Of a stretch of 64,000 nt of DNA, positions 57,313 to 64,000 are shown in pieces. A program made the position numbers and the translations under genes. Origin of the DNA: Rhizobium rhododendri (GTDB lineage Bacteria > Pseudomonadota > Alphaproteobacteria > Rhizobiales > Rhizobiaceae); assembly GCF_007000325.2 (NCBI RefSeq), contig NZ_CP117267.1, positions 992,001 through 1,056,000 on the forward strand, written 5' to 3'. How positions within the stretch are numbered: position 1 is the stretch's first letter; each line of letters starts with the position of its first letter. The notes beneath the pieces are model-generated. The model was not told where the DNA came from, ran no database searches, and saw only the letters and a list, made by a program, of their open reading frames with translations.

Positions 57313-58086
57313 TCAATCGGAAAATTGCTCGGCGAGGATACGGTCGGACCACGAGCGGTCGGGGTCGGAAAGGATGCGGGCGGTGGTGTCCTGGGTCTGG
57401 GCGATACGGACGCTCAGCACCGATTTCACCTCCGTGTTGTCGGCCACCGCATTGACGGGGCGCTTGACCGGCTCAAGGACAGTAATGTCCACCGTCACCT
57501 TGTTGGGCAGCAGCGCCCCGCGCCAGCGACGCGGACGGAAGGCGCTGACCGGCGTGATGGCGAGCAACGGCGCTTCCAGCGGCAGGATCGGTCCATGGGC
57601 GGAGAGGTTGTAGGCGGTGGAGCCGGCCGGTGTGGTGACCATCAGGCCGTCGCAGATCAGTTCTTCCAGCCGCACATGGCCGTCGATCTCGACGCGCAGC
57701 TTGGCCGCCTGGTAGGACTGGCGGAACAGCGAGACCTCGTTGATGGCGAGCGCCACCGATTCGCTGCCGTCCGCATTGACAGTACGCATCTCCAGCGGAT
57801 GGAACGCATTCTCGACTGCTGCATCGATGCGTTCGTCGAGGTTCTCGACACGGTAGTCGTTCATCAGAAAGCCGACGGAGCCGCGGTTCATTCCGTAGAC
57901 GCGCTTGCCGGAGTTCATTGTGTTGTGCAGCATCTGCAGCATGAAGCCATCGCCGCCGAGCGCCACCATGACATCGGCGTCCTCCTGGGGCGCCTGGCCA
58001 TAGATGGCGATCAGTTCTTCGCGCGCCGCCAGCGCCTCCGGTGAAGTCGAGGCCAGAAAGCAGAGGGACTGAAATGAGCGCGGCAT
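57313..58086 (-). CDS. nadK: NAD kinase
   Basis: The 257-residue enzyme phosphorylates NAD to NADP. The catalytic GGDG motif appears in MVALGGDGFMLQML and is followed by GMNRGSVGFLMNDYR. LICDGLMVTTPAGSTAYNLSAHGP and LLAITPVSAFRPRRWRGALLP are the other NAD-binding motifs. Length is normal. It is divergent from the YigZ-like gene. Confidence 0.95.
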   Translation of the reverse strand: MPRSFQSLCFLASTSPEALAAREELIAIYGQAPQEDADVMVALGGDGFMLQMLHNTMNSGKRVYGMNRGSVGFLMNDYRVENLDERIDAAVENAFHPLEMRTVNADGSESVALAINEVSLFRQSYQAAKLRVEIDGHVRLEELICDGLMVTTPAGSTAYNLSAHGPILPLEAPLLAITPVSAFRPRRWRGALLPNKVTVDITVLEPVKRPVNAVADNTEVKSVLSVRIAQTQDTTARILSDPDRSWSDRILAEQFSD

Positions 58087-58297
58087 GCAATATCCTTCGA
58101 CAATCTCCGTCTACGTAAAGGATAACACCCCTGTGCGACAAGCCGTATTCGCCCACCGGCGATATCGCGGCATAGTCGCACAGCGGGCGCGGCTCCGGAT
58201 ACAATCTTCCGGCGAGGCTGCTGGAACAGGCTCGCCATGTCGCAGCCAAGCCGTTACAGACGAACGGGCAATTGTCCTTTCAGAGACCAAAGTGCCG

Positions 58298-58921
58298 ATG
58301 TTTTCCCTCAGGCAGCCGACCTCGTTCGAGCAATCCATCAAGAAGAGCCGGTTTCTCGCGCTCGCAGCCGCGATTGCCGATGAGGACGAGGCGAGGGCAA
58401 AGCTGTCTGCTCTTGCAGATGCCGGCGCGAACCACAATTGCTGGGCCTGGCGTATCGGCCAGACCTATCGCTTCAATGACGATGGCGAGCCGGGCGGTAC
58501 CGCTGGCAAGCCCATCCTGCAGGCGATAGACGGCCAGTCGTTCGACCGTGTGCTGGTCGTCGTCTCCCGCTGGTTCGGCGGCGTGCTGCTCGGAACAGGC
58601 GGCCTGATGCGCGCCTATGGCGGCACGGCCGCAGCCTGCCTCAGGGCTGCCGATCGGGTCGAGGTGGTGCCGATGGTGGCAGCGATCGCATCGATCGGGT
58701 TTTCCGATCTGGCTCTGGCAAAGGCGCGGCTTCTATCAATCGCCGGCCTCTCCGTCGTCGCCGAAATGTTTACCGAAGACGGCGCAGTGCTTTCCCTCAG
58801 TATTCCGGAAGGTCAGGCAGATCGGGCCGCAGCCCTCGTCGCCGACATTACGAACGGCCGGGTCCAGCTCGATTTCGGCTCTGTGGGCAATCCGGACACT
58901 CTAGCGGGAGCGGCGCCGTAG
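58298..58921 (+). CDS. IMPACT/YigZ family protein
   Basis: The 207-residue protein shows the YigZ pattern: SFEQSIKKSRFLALAAAIADE, ANHNCWAWRIG, FNDDGEPGGTAGKPIL and VVVSRWFGGVLLGTGGLMRAYG. In yeast and mammals the related IMPACT modulates the Gcn2 stress kinase; bacterial members are uncharacterised. ATG at 58298 or GTG at 58292 are both possible; the upstream frame extension is not conserved. Confidence 0.9.
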   Translation: MFSLRQPTSFEQSIKKSRFLALAAAIADEDEARAKLSALADAGANHNCWAWRIGQTYRFNDDGEPGGTAGKPILQAIDGQSFDRVLVVVSRWFGGVLLGTGGLMRAYGGTAAACLRAADRVEVVPMVAAIASIGFSDLALAKARLLSIAGLSVVAEMFTEDGAVLSLSIPEGQADRAAALVADITNGRVQLDFGSVGNPDTLAGAAP

Positions 58922-59052
58922 CCACGGATAGCTTGGCCATCGGGAACCTATCTGCGGCAACCGCGCCTGAACGCGGCGAAACGCGTGGCAGCGGCTTCCG
59001 TTTGCCGTCCTTATTGACTATCAGTCTGCCATCAATTGTGAGGAGTTCCCCC

Positions 59053-60102
59053 GTGCCGACCACTGACGATCTGCGCATTCTCGAGATCACCCCCCTGAGC
59101 CCGCCGTCCCGTGTCGTTGCGGACGTGCCATGTTCGCCTCATGCGGCCGAAACGGTCTCCGCTGCCCGCGCCGCCGTGCACCGTATCCTCACCGGCGAGG
59201 ACGACCGGCTGGTGGTGGTCGTCGGCCCATGCTCGATCCACGATCCCGTTGCTGCGCTTGATTATGCACGGCGTCTGGTCGCGGAGCGCAAGCGGCATCA
59301 GGGCGAACTCGAAATCGTCATGCGCGTCTATTTCGAAAAGCCGCGCACCACGGTAGGCTGGAAGGGGTTGATCAACGATCCCCGTCTCGACGGTAGCTTC
59401 AAGATCGAGGAGGGCCTGCGGCTTGCCCGCCAGCTGCTGGTGGATATCAACGACCTCGGCCTGCCCGCCGGCTGCGAGCTTCTCGATACCATCACGCCGC
59501 AATATATCGCCGACCTCGTCAGCTGGGGTGCTATCGGCGCGCGCACCACGGAAAGCCAGGTGCACCGCGAGCTCGCCTCCGGCATGTCCTGCCCGATCGG
59601 CTTCAAGAACGGCACCACCGGCGACATCAGGATTGCGCTGGACGCGGTGACCGCCGCCTCGCAGCCGCACCATTTTCCGGCCGTCACCAAGGATGGCCGC
59701 GCCGCCATCGCCTCGACATCCGGCAACGAGGATTGCCACCTTATCCTGCGCGGCGGCAAGGCGCCGAATTTCGACGCCGAAAGCGTTGCCGCAGCTGCAG
59801 CCGAATCGCTGAAGGCCGGCCTGCCGCCGCGCATCATGATTGATGCCAGCCATGCCAACAGCGGCAAGAACCCCGACAACCAGCCGCACGTCATCGACGC
59901 CATCGCCAGCCAGGTTGCAGCCGACGACCGGCGGATCATCGGCACGATGCTGGAAAGCAATCTCGTCGGCGGACGTCAGGAACTGGTGGCCGGGGGAAAG
60001 CTGACCTATGGCCAGAGCATCACCGACGGCTGCATAGACTGGGAAACGACGGTCTCGGTGCTTGACGTGCTGGCCAAATCGGTGCTCGCGAGGCGTGGCT
60101 AA
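59053..60102 (+). CDS. aroG: 3-deoxy-7-phosphoheptulonate synthase (DAHP synthase, class I)
   Basis: This enzyme condenses phosphoenolpyruvate and erythrose-4-phosphate at the start of aromatic synthesis. Class I motifs are VVVVGPCSIHDPVAALDYA, RVYFEKPRTTVGWKGLINDP, GARTTESQVHRELASG, GFKNGTTGD and MIDASHANSGKN. It is the 350-residue AroG/F/H type, which is usually feedback-inhibited. The start is GTG at 59053 with AGGAG upstream. Confidence 0.94.
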   Translation: MPTTDDLRILEITPLSPPSRVVADVPCSPHAAETVSAARAAVHRILTGEDDRLVVVVGPCSIHDPVAALDYARRLVAERKRHQGELEIVMRVYFEKPRTTVGWKGLINDPRLDGSFKIEEGLRLARQLLVDINDLGLPAGCELLDTITPQYIADLVSWGAIGARTTESQVHRELASGMSCPIGFKNGTTGDIRIALDAVTAASQPHHFPAVTKDGRAAIASTSGNEDCHLILRGGKAPNFDAESVAAAAAESLKAGLPPRIMIDASHANSGKNPDNQPHVIDAIASQVAADDRRIIGTMLESNLVGGRQELVAGGKLTYGQSITDGCIDWETTVSVLDVLAKSVLARRG

Positions 60103-60155
60103 AGCGCAGTATCGACGCGCTTCCCGTAAAAAGCCGTCCATAGCGAACGAATGCC

Positions 60156-60323
60156 TTAGCTCGAAGACTTCTTCCTGAAGGTTATCTCGTAGCCGCGCGT
60201 CGCGCCGGCATCGCTGGCGATCTTCTCAACCTTGCTGGCAGCGGCCTTCTCCTTGGCGGCTGCCTTTTCCATCATCTGGCCAAGGCCGGCCAGGGACTTC
60301 TTTTTCGGCGGTTCGTCGGTCAT
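60156..60323 (-). CDS. Small Lys/Ala-rich protein, unknown
   Basis: The 55-residue frame (MTDEPPKKKSLAGLGQMMEK..., ending ITFRKKSSS) is basic and largely helical, with GAGG 9-12 bases upstream of the ATG. Similar small proteins appear in rhizobia from memory. It is the leftmost of four small leftward genes between the DAHP synthase gene and the tRNA gene. Confidence 0.7.
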   Translation of the reverse strand: MTDEPPKKKSLAGLGQMMEKAAAKEKAAASKVEKIASDAGATRGYEITFRKKSSS

Positions 60324-60416
60324 TCCCTACCTCGCTGTTGCACCCGTTAGTGCTGCCAGTTCGGCGGGCAGCAGGCAATGGAAAAAAGCCATTACAGGCG
60401 CGCACAGTCGTAGGTA

Positions 60417-60629
60417 TCAATCCGGGAGCTTTTCCGGCTGATCGACAGCGGCATCGGCAGACGCTGCATTGTCGTCTGTCGAAACCGCACGTTCGAGCTC
60501 GGCCGCGCGCAGCCTGGCAGCACTCTGCAGAAGCTGCGCAAACGCTCCCGGTGGCACACCATCGGCCTTCAGGACCTGACCGATCAAAGGATCTGCCGCT
60601 GCTTCATGGATCGTCATATCTTCGCCCAT
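60417..60629 (-). CDS. Small soluble protein, unknown
   Basis: The 70-residue protein (MGEDMTIHEAAADPLIGQVL, then GAFAQLLQSAARLRAAELER) is probably all-helical. AGGAG lies eight bases before the ATG at 60629. Upstream in-frame codons look non-coding. It appears conserved in Rhizobiaceae as a hypothetical protein, from memory. Confidence 0.7.
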   Translation of the reverse strand: MGEDMTIHEAAADPLIGQVLKADGVPPGAFAQLLQSAARLRAAELERAVSTDDNAASADAAVDQPEKLPD

Positions 60630-60850
60630 AGTCGCGCTCCTGGTTAATATGAACTGAATCGTACCGTCCATCGGTGTCGAGATTGAGTCTGGAATTCGGG
60701 TTCTCGGTTTCGTTATACTGAGATCGAACCGGAAGTTTTTTCAAACGCCTTTAGTCCACCCAACGCCTTGGGGATGATACGAGGCTGATCAAACACCATC
60801 GGTCGTCTACTCCGGTCCAAAGTCTTGCCCCGGAACTCGGGCTCCTGACC

Positions 60851-61105
60851 TCACTGGCTGCTCTGCGCGGGAGCAGGTTGTGACACCGCACCGCTGTTGC
60901 CGGCACCGCCGTTGGGTGCGGGGTTGGTATGGGAGACCTCTCGGGTCATCGCGAAGGCAGCCAGACCGACAATGAAGACCACTGCAACCGCCAGACCCCA
61001 GAACGACAGGCTTTTTCCACGTCCGGACATTGCCCGCTCCCGGCCCTGGTACGCCGTTTCGGGCACGGTAGCGGCATCGTTGTCGTTATCTACCGGCTTG
61101 GACAT
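60851..61105 (-). CDS. Small single-pass membrane protein, unknown
   Basis: The 84-residue frame has an acidic N-terminus (KPVDNDNDAATVPET), one membrane segment (SFWGLAVAVVFIVGLAAFA) and a Pro/Gln/Ser-rich periplasmic tail. The ATG at 61105 gives this clean layout. Function is unknown. Confidence 0.65.
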   Translation of the reverse strand: MSKPVDNDNDAATVPETAYQGRERAMSGRGKSLSFWGLAVAVVFIVGLAAFAMTREVSHTNPAPNGGAGNSGAVSQPAPAQSSQ

Positions 61106-61215
61106 GACGATCGTTCCCCACAAATATTTGCCTGACAACCCGTCAAGCGCGAGCTTGTTCCGCCAGCAGCGCCTTTGGGGAGGGATCCGTGGCCGATTGT
61201 TATTCCTGCTGGCCG

Positions 61216-61473
61216 TCAGGCGTTCAGGTCGAGCTGAACGGCAGCTTCCGCGACTGCCGACTTTGTCTTCTGCTTGCGCCCCAAACGCGATTTTGTCGAC
61301 TTCGCAGATGTGTCGCCGCCAGCATCTTCCAGGTCAGGAATGAGCATTGCGTCGTCGGTTGGCACGAAAGCGCCGCTTCCGGCTTCGTCGGCGGCACGGG
61401 CTGTCTTCAGCGCGCGCGCCTGCCGGTCTGGGGAAGTGGCGGCTGTCTGTGGGGCAAATCGAATCATAAACAT
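61216..61473 (-). CDS. Small basic protein, unknown
   Basis: The 85-residue frame starts MFMIRFAPQTAATSPDRQA. It is hydrophilic, with DAMLIPDLEDAGGD in the middle and a Lys/Ser-rich C-terminal half (KSTKSRLGRKQKTKSAVAEA). No membrane segment or known family. A longer frame upstream is less likely. Confidence 0.62.
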   Translation of the reverse strand: MFMIRFAPQTAATSPDRQARALKTARAADEAGSGAFVPTDDAMLIPDLEDAGGDTSAKSTKSRLGRKQKTKSAVAEAAVQLDLNA

Positions 61474-61617
61474 GGTACTCCGCAATGTTCTCTTTATGTT
61501 CACATGCCGGAAAGCCCGAGTCAATGAATACATTCCGAGATCGCGCCGTGATGGCGGTTGTCCGCCCGCGTCCGGCGCGATAGGTATCCACCGACGAGCT
61601 CAGGAGACCCGCACCGC

Positions 61618-61770
61618 ATGGACGACAACGTCGTGAAATTCAAACCGAAGCGCCCGGAAAAAGCGCCGCGCAGACTATCCCGCTGGCAGCGAAATATCGT
61701 CATCACCGTCTTCATCTGCGCCGTCTTCGGCATCATCTATCTGAAGAACTGGCTGATGGGGCAGGCGTAA
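61618..61770 (+). CDS. Small single-pass membrane protein, unknown
   Basis: The 50-residue protein (MDDNVVKFKPKRPEKAPRRL, then one hydrophobic segment IVITVFICAVFGIIYL) has an N-terminal basic tail, so the N-terminus is probably cytoplasmic. GGAG (CAGGAGACC) lies 16 bases before the ATG. Its clean single-helix design supports a real gene. Confidence 0.65.
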   Translation: MDDNVVKFKPKRPEKAPRRLSRWQRNIVITVFICAVFGIIYLKNWLMGQA

Positions 61771-61850
61771 GGGCTGGGCAACCCCAAGACCCGACCGCAT
61801 GCTGTCGCACGCGGAGAAGTCGGATCTACGGAACATCGAAAAGAAAAAGT

Positions 61851-61925
<75 letters not shown>

Positions 61926-62171
61926 GGCAGAGGGGCAAATAGCAGATTCTCAGCGCCTGTAAAGTCAAAATCATTGCGAACGCTCAGCTTTTCGCATCTG
62001 TCCCCAATGCTCGGGCCACATTCAACATGGAAAGCGAACATGGACGCGCGGGATTCGAACAGCGCCATGTTTGTCGAGGGTTTTTGAAGAAGACCTAAGC
62101 GTCGCATTACTTTAATGGCCGGTCGCAGCGATGCGACCGTTTTCACCTCGCTTCAGCGAGTATCCCAGCGG

Positions 62172-62876
62172 TCAGGGCTGGCGCACCAGTTTCAGCGGCT
62201 TGCCGCCATCCTCAAGCGATTTGTCGAAGCTGCCGTCCGCCTTCATGTCGAAGGAGATCGACGTACCATCGTCGCTCATCAGCACCAGGCCGAAACCCTC
62301 CAGCGCCCAGAGCGTCAGCTTCATATCCTTGAACTCTGCAGCGCAGTCACCGTTCGGTGACACCTTGGTCGTGCCGTCGCCGTCCTTGTCGCCCGTCAGC
62401 TTGAGCGCGCAGATAGGCTGAGTTCCCTCCGGTTTCTGGATAGCCCAGTTGCCGGCAATGCTTTCGATTGTTGGGACATGGTCGATGGTGCCCAGCGCGG
62501 GCAGTAGCCACATCGGTTCGCCGTCCTCGGTTTCCCAGGGCGATCCCTCGTCCTGGATGAAATTGACCAGCGTCTTGTGGGCGGCATCGACGATTGAGAG
62601 TGTTCCGTCCTCGGAAAGCGTCCATGCCGTCGCCTTGGAAAGTGCGGGAACCGGCGTTGCGCAGGCTTCCGCGCCGGTAATCGCATAGCCGCCGGCAGCT
62701 GGTGTGGTGGCAAATGTCAGCAGGCAGCCCTTGCTGCCGTTCTGCGGCGCCGCCAGCCAGCTGCCGGCCTGCGCCTTCAACTGGTCGGCATCGGCAGCCT
62801 CGACTGCGCTGGCAAGTGTCAGCAGTGAAGCGGCACAGACCGCCAGGGCAAGGATAGGGCGCACGGCATTCTCCAT
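62172..62876 (-). CDS. Secreted protein with two AprI/Inh-type protease-inhibitor domains
   Basis: The 234-residue protein has a signal peptide (AVRPILALAVCAASLLTLASAVEA). Two similar beta-barrel halves follow: AGSWLAAPQNGSKGCLLTF to SIVDAAHKTLVNF, and AGNWAIQKPEGTQPICALKL to FDMKADGSFDKSLEDGG. Each has the AGxW start and Cys pair of the AprI/Inh (Omp19-like) family. Single-domain members inhibit metalloproteases; a tandem version is less usual. Target is unknown; the periplasm is the likely place. Confidence 0.85.
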   Translation of the reverse strand: MENAVRPILALAVCAASLLTLASAVEAADADQLKAQAGSWLAAPQNGSKGCLLTFATTPAAGGYAITGAEACATPVPALSKATAWTLSEDGTLSIVDAAHKTLVNFIQDEGSPWETEDGEPMWLLPALGTIDHVPTIESIAGNWAIQKPEGTQPICALKLTGDKDGDGTTKVSPNGDCAAEFKDMKLTLWALEGFGLVLMSDDGTSISFDMKADGSFDKSLEDGGKPLKLVRQP

Positions 62877-62902
62877 CGGCTGCAGACCGTCGGGCCTGCC
62901 GA

Positions 62903-63811
62903 TCAGGGTTTCAGGTAGGACCGCGCCGCATAGAGCGCGATGGCGGCGGCATTGGAGACGTTGAGCGACTTGATGGCGCCCGGCATGTCGAGGCGTGCGA
63001 GCACATTGACTGTCTCGCGCGTCTTCTGACGCAGGCCCTTGCCTTCGGCGCCGAGCACCAGCGCAACCTTGTCGCCGGAGAACGTGCCCTCGAGCGGTGC
63101 CGGCCCGTCCGAATCAAGGCCTATCGTCGTGAAGCCGAGTTTGTTCAGTTCGCCAAGCGTGTCGGAAAGGTTCGTCACCTGGATATAGGGAATAAGCTCG
63201 AGCGCACCGGATGCGGATTTGGCAAGGACGCCCGATTCGGTCGGGCTGTGGCGGATTGTGGTGATGACGGCACCGGCGGCGAAGGCAACGGCGGAGCGCA
63301 TGACGGCGCCGACATTGTGCGGATCGGTGACCTGATCCAGCACCAGCAGCAGCGGACTGTCTGTCAGCGCCGAGAGCTTGCGCACAGGCAGCGGCCGGGT
63401 TTCCAGCATGACGCCCTGATGGATGGCATCCGGGCCAAGGATCTTGTCGAGGTCCTGCGGCGTGATCATCTCGACGGGGTAGGGCAACTGGTCGACAGGG
63501 CCGATATCGAGGCGCACCAGCGCGTTCTGGGTAACCGAAAGCTTCAGCAACTTGCGTTCGGGATTGTCGAGTGCAGCGCGCACGGTGTGCAGCCCGTAGA
63601 GCTGGACGAGATCGGGGGCGATCGGCGCAGGCTTCCAGTCGCCGCCGCCGGCGCGTTTGCGCTTCTGCGGCTGGGGCGTTGGAATTTCACCGCGTTCACG
63701 CTTGGCATCGCGATGGGCGCGGCGCAGCGTGGCGTAATGGGTATCCTTTTGCGAATGATCGCCGGACGTGGTTTCTGGGCCGGTAGGGCCGGGGGCTTTA
63801 TCTTTGCTCAT
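62903..63811 (-). CDS. rlmB: 23S rRNA (guanosine-2'-O-)-methyltransferase RlmB
   Basis: The 302-residue SPOUT enzyme methylates G2251 of 23S rRNA. A basic, disordered N-terminus (about 1-60) precedes a substrate-binding domain (LYGLHTVRAALDNPERKLL). The trefoil-knot motifs are LDQVTDPHNVGAVMRSA, LVLGAEGKGLRQ and SLNVSNAAAIALYAA. The first 50 residues differ from the family and may hold a later start. Confidence 0.93.
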   Translation of the reverse strand: MSKDKAPGPTGPETTSGDHSQKDTHYATLRRAHRDAKRERGEIPTPQPQKRKRAGGGDWKPAPIAPDLVQLYGLHTVRAALDNPERKLLKLSVTQNALVRLDIGPVDQLPYPVEMITPQDLDKILGPDAIHQGVMLETRPLPVRKLSALTDSPLLLVLDQVTDPHNVGAVMRSAVAFAAGAVITTIRHSPTESGVLAKSASGALELIPYIQVTNLSDTLGELNKLGFTTIGLDSDGPAPLEGTFSGDKVALVLGAEGKGLRQKTRETVNVLARLDMPGAIKSLNVSNAAAIALYAARSYLKP

Positions 63812-63927
63812 GCGGCTTTATACCCAGCGCTGCGATAAGCGCATAGTCCTTCTTTCATGTCTTGCTTTGATCGCGGGCCTTTCCGTTGGAGAGGAAATAA
63901 TTTCGTCATTTTTGCACATTCCTCGTG

Positions 63928-63956
63928 TTGACAGACCGGAGCCGGGCGGTCATATA
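63928..63956 (+). promoter_or_regulatory. Sigma-70-type promoter for a gene beyond the window
   Basis: TTGACA at 63928-63933 and CATATA at 63951-63956 with 17-base spacing form a near-consensus promoter pointing rightward. A tRNA cluster commonly follows rlmB in rhizobia, as I recall; that gene is not in this window. Confidence 0.5.
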
Positions 63957-64000
63957 CGCGGCGCAGTCACGGCGGCAACGTCGGGTCTGACAGACTTGGT

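Overview
This window is a stretch of alphaproteobacterial chromosome, most likely from the Rhizobiaceae (Rhizobium/Agrobacterium group). The support is gene content and order: divK-pleD, rpmG, DUF983-rnr-topA-dprA, pyrB with a dihydroorotase-like partner, gatCA and gatB, aat-accC-accB, rne-amidase-PBP1A, prfB with its programmed frameshift, and rlmB. RIME-like intergenic palindromes and GC-rich codon use fit the same group. Nearly all long genes are conserved housekeeping genes. Accessory material is confined to short patches.

Layout. 1-3770: a HAD-like gene cut by the window edge, a DUF3572 gene, the cell-cycle pair divK-pleD, an AT-rich gap holding a candidate three-hairpin small RNA with CtrA-like boxes upstream, then rpmG. 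3864-15335: a mostly leftward block with an MFS transporter, DUF983, rnr, topA, dprA, plsY, pyrC-like and pyrB. 15557-16852: an accessory PIN-like gene with a possible 48-residue upstream partner. 17143-20702: an AidB-type acyl-CoA dehydrogenase, a frameshifted acetyltransferase and a TetR regulator. 20807-28973: small membrane proteins, ruvX, a UPF0173 hydrolase, an AT-rich nuclease-like orphan, gatC, gatA, acetyltransferases, a frameshifted DUF1810 gene and gatB. 29304-36095: an acetyltransferase, an NDUFA12-like gene, DUF2155, aat, accC, accB, a remnant of aroQ, a DsbA-like protein and an aminotransferase. 36563-37335: a frameshifted phosphotransferase. 37471-45697: rne with a hairpin-rich leader, an amidase, PBP1A and a pyridoxamine-oxidase-like protein. 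45793-51360: a GreA-like factor, a MYG1-like protein and a tightly overlapped arsenic operon (arsR, a 30-codon ORF, acr3, arsC, arsH, arsK-like). 51499-64000: two unknown genes, an SDR/LysR divergent pair, a hydroxypyruvate-isomerase-like protein, prfB, nadK, a YigZ-like protein, DAHP synthase, four small conserved-looking proteins, one small membrane protein, tRNA-Thr(TGT), a tandem protease-inhibitor-like protein and rlmB.

How the genes work together. DivK and PleD control cell-cycle polarity and c-di-GMP. The neighbouring candidate small RNA with CtrA-like boxes may belong to the same circuit. PyrB and its partner supply pyrimidines; the partner lacks most dihydroorotase metal ligands and is probably structural. 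GatCAB performs tRNA-dependent amidation. AccB and AccC feed fatty acid synthesis. RNase E and RNase R handle RNA decay. The amidase and PBP1A remodel peptidoglycan. The ars operon reduces and exports arsenic. The clearest oddities are the aroQ remnant, three single-frameshift genes that all fall in dispensable families, the PIN-like accessory gene, and an accessory nuclease-like gene whose ribosome binding site lies inside a perfect hairpin.
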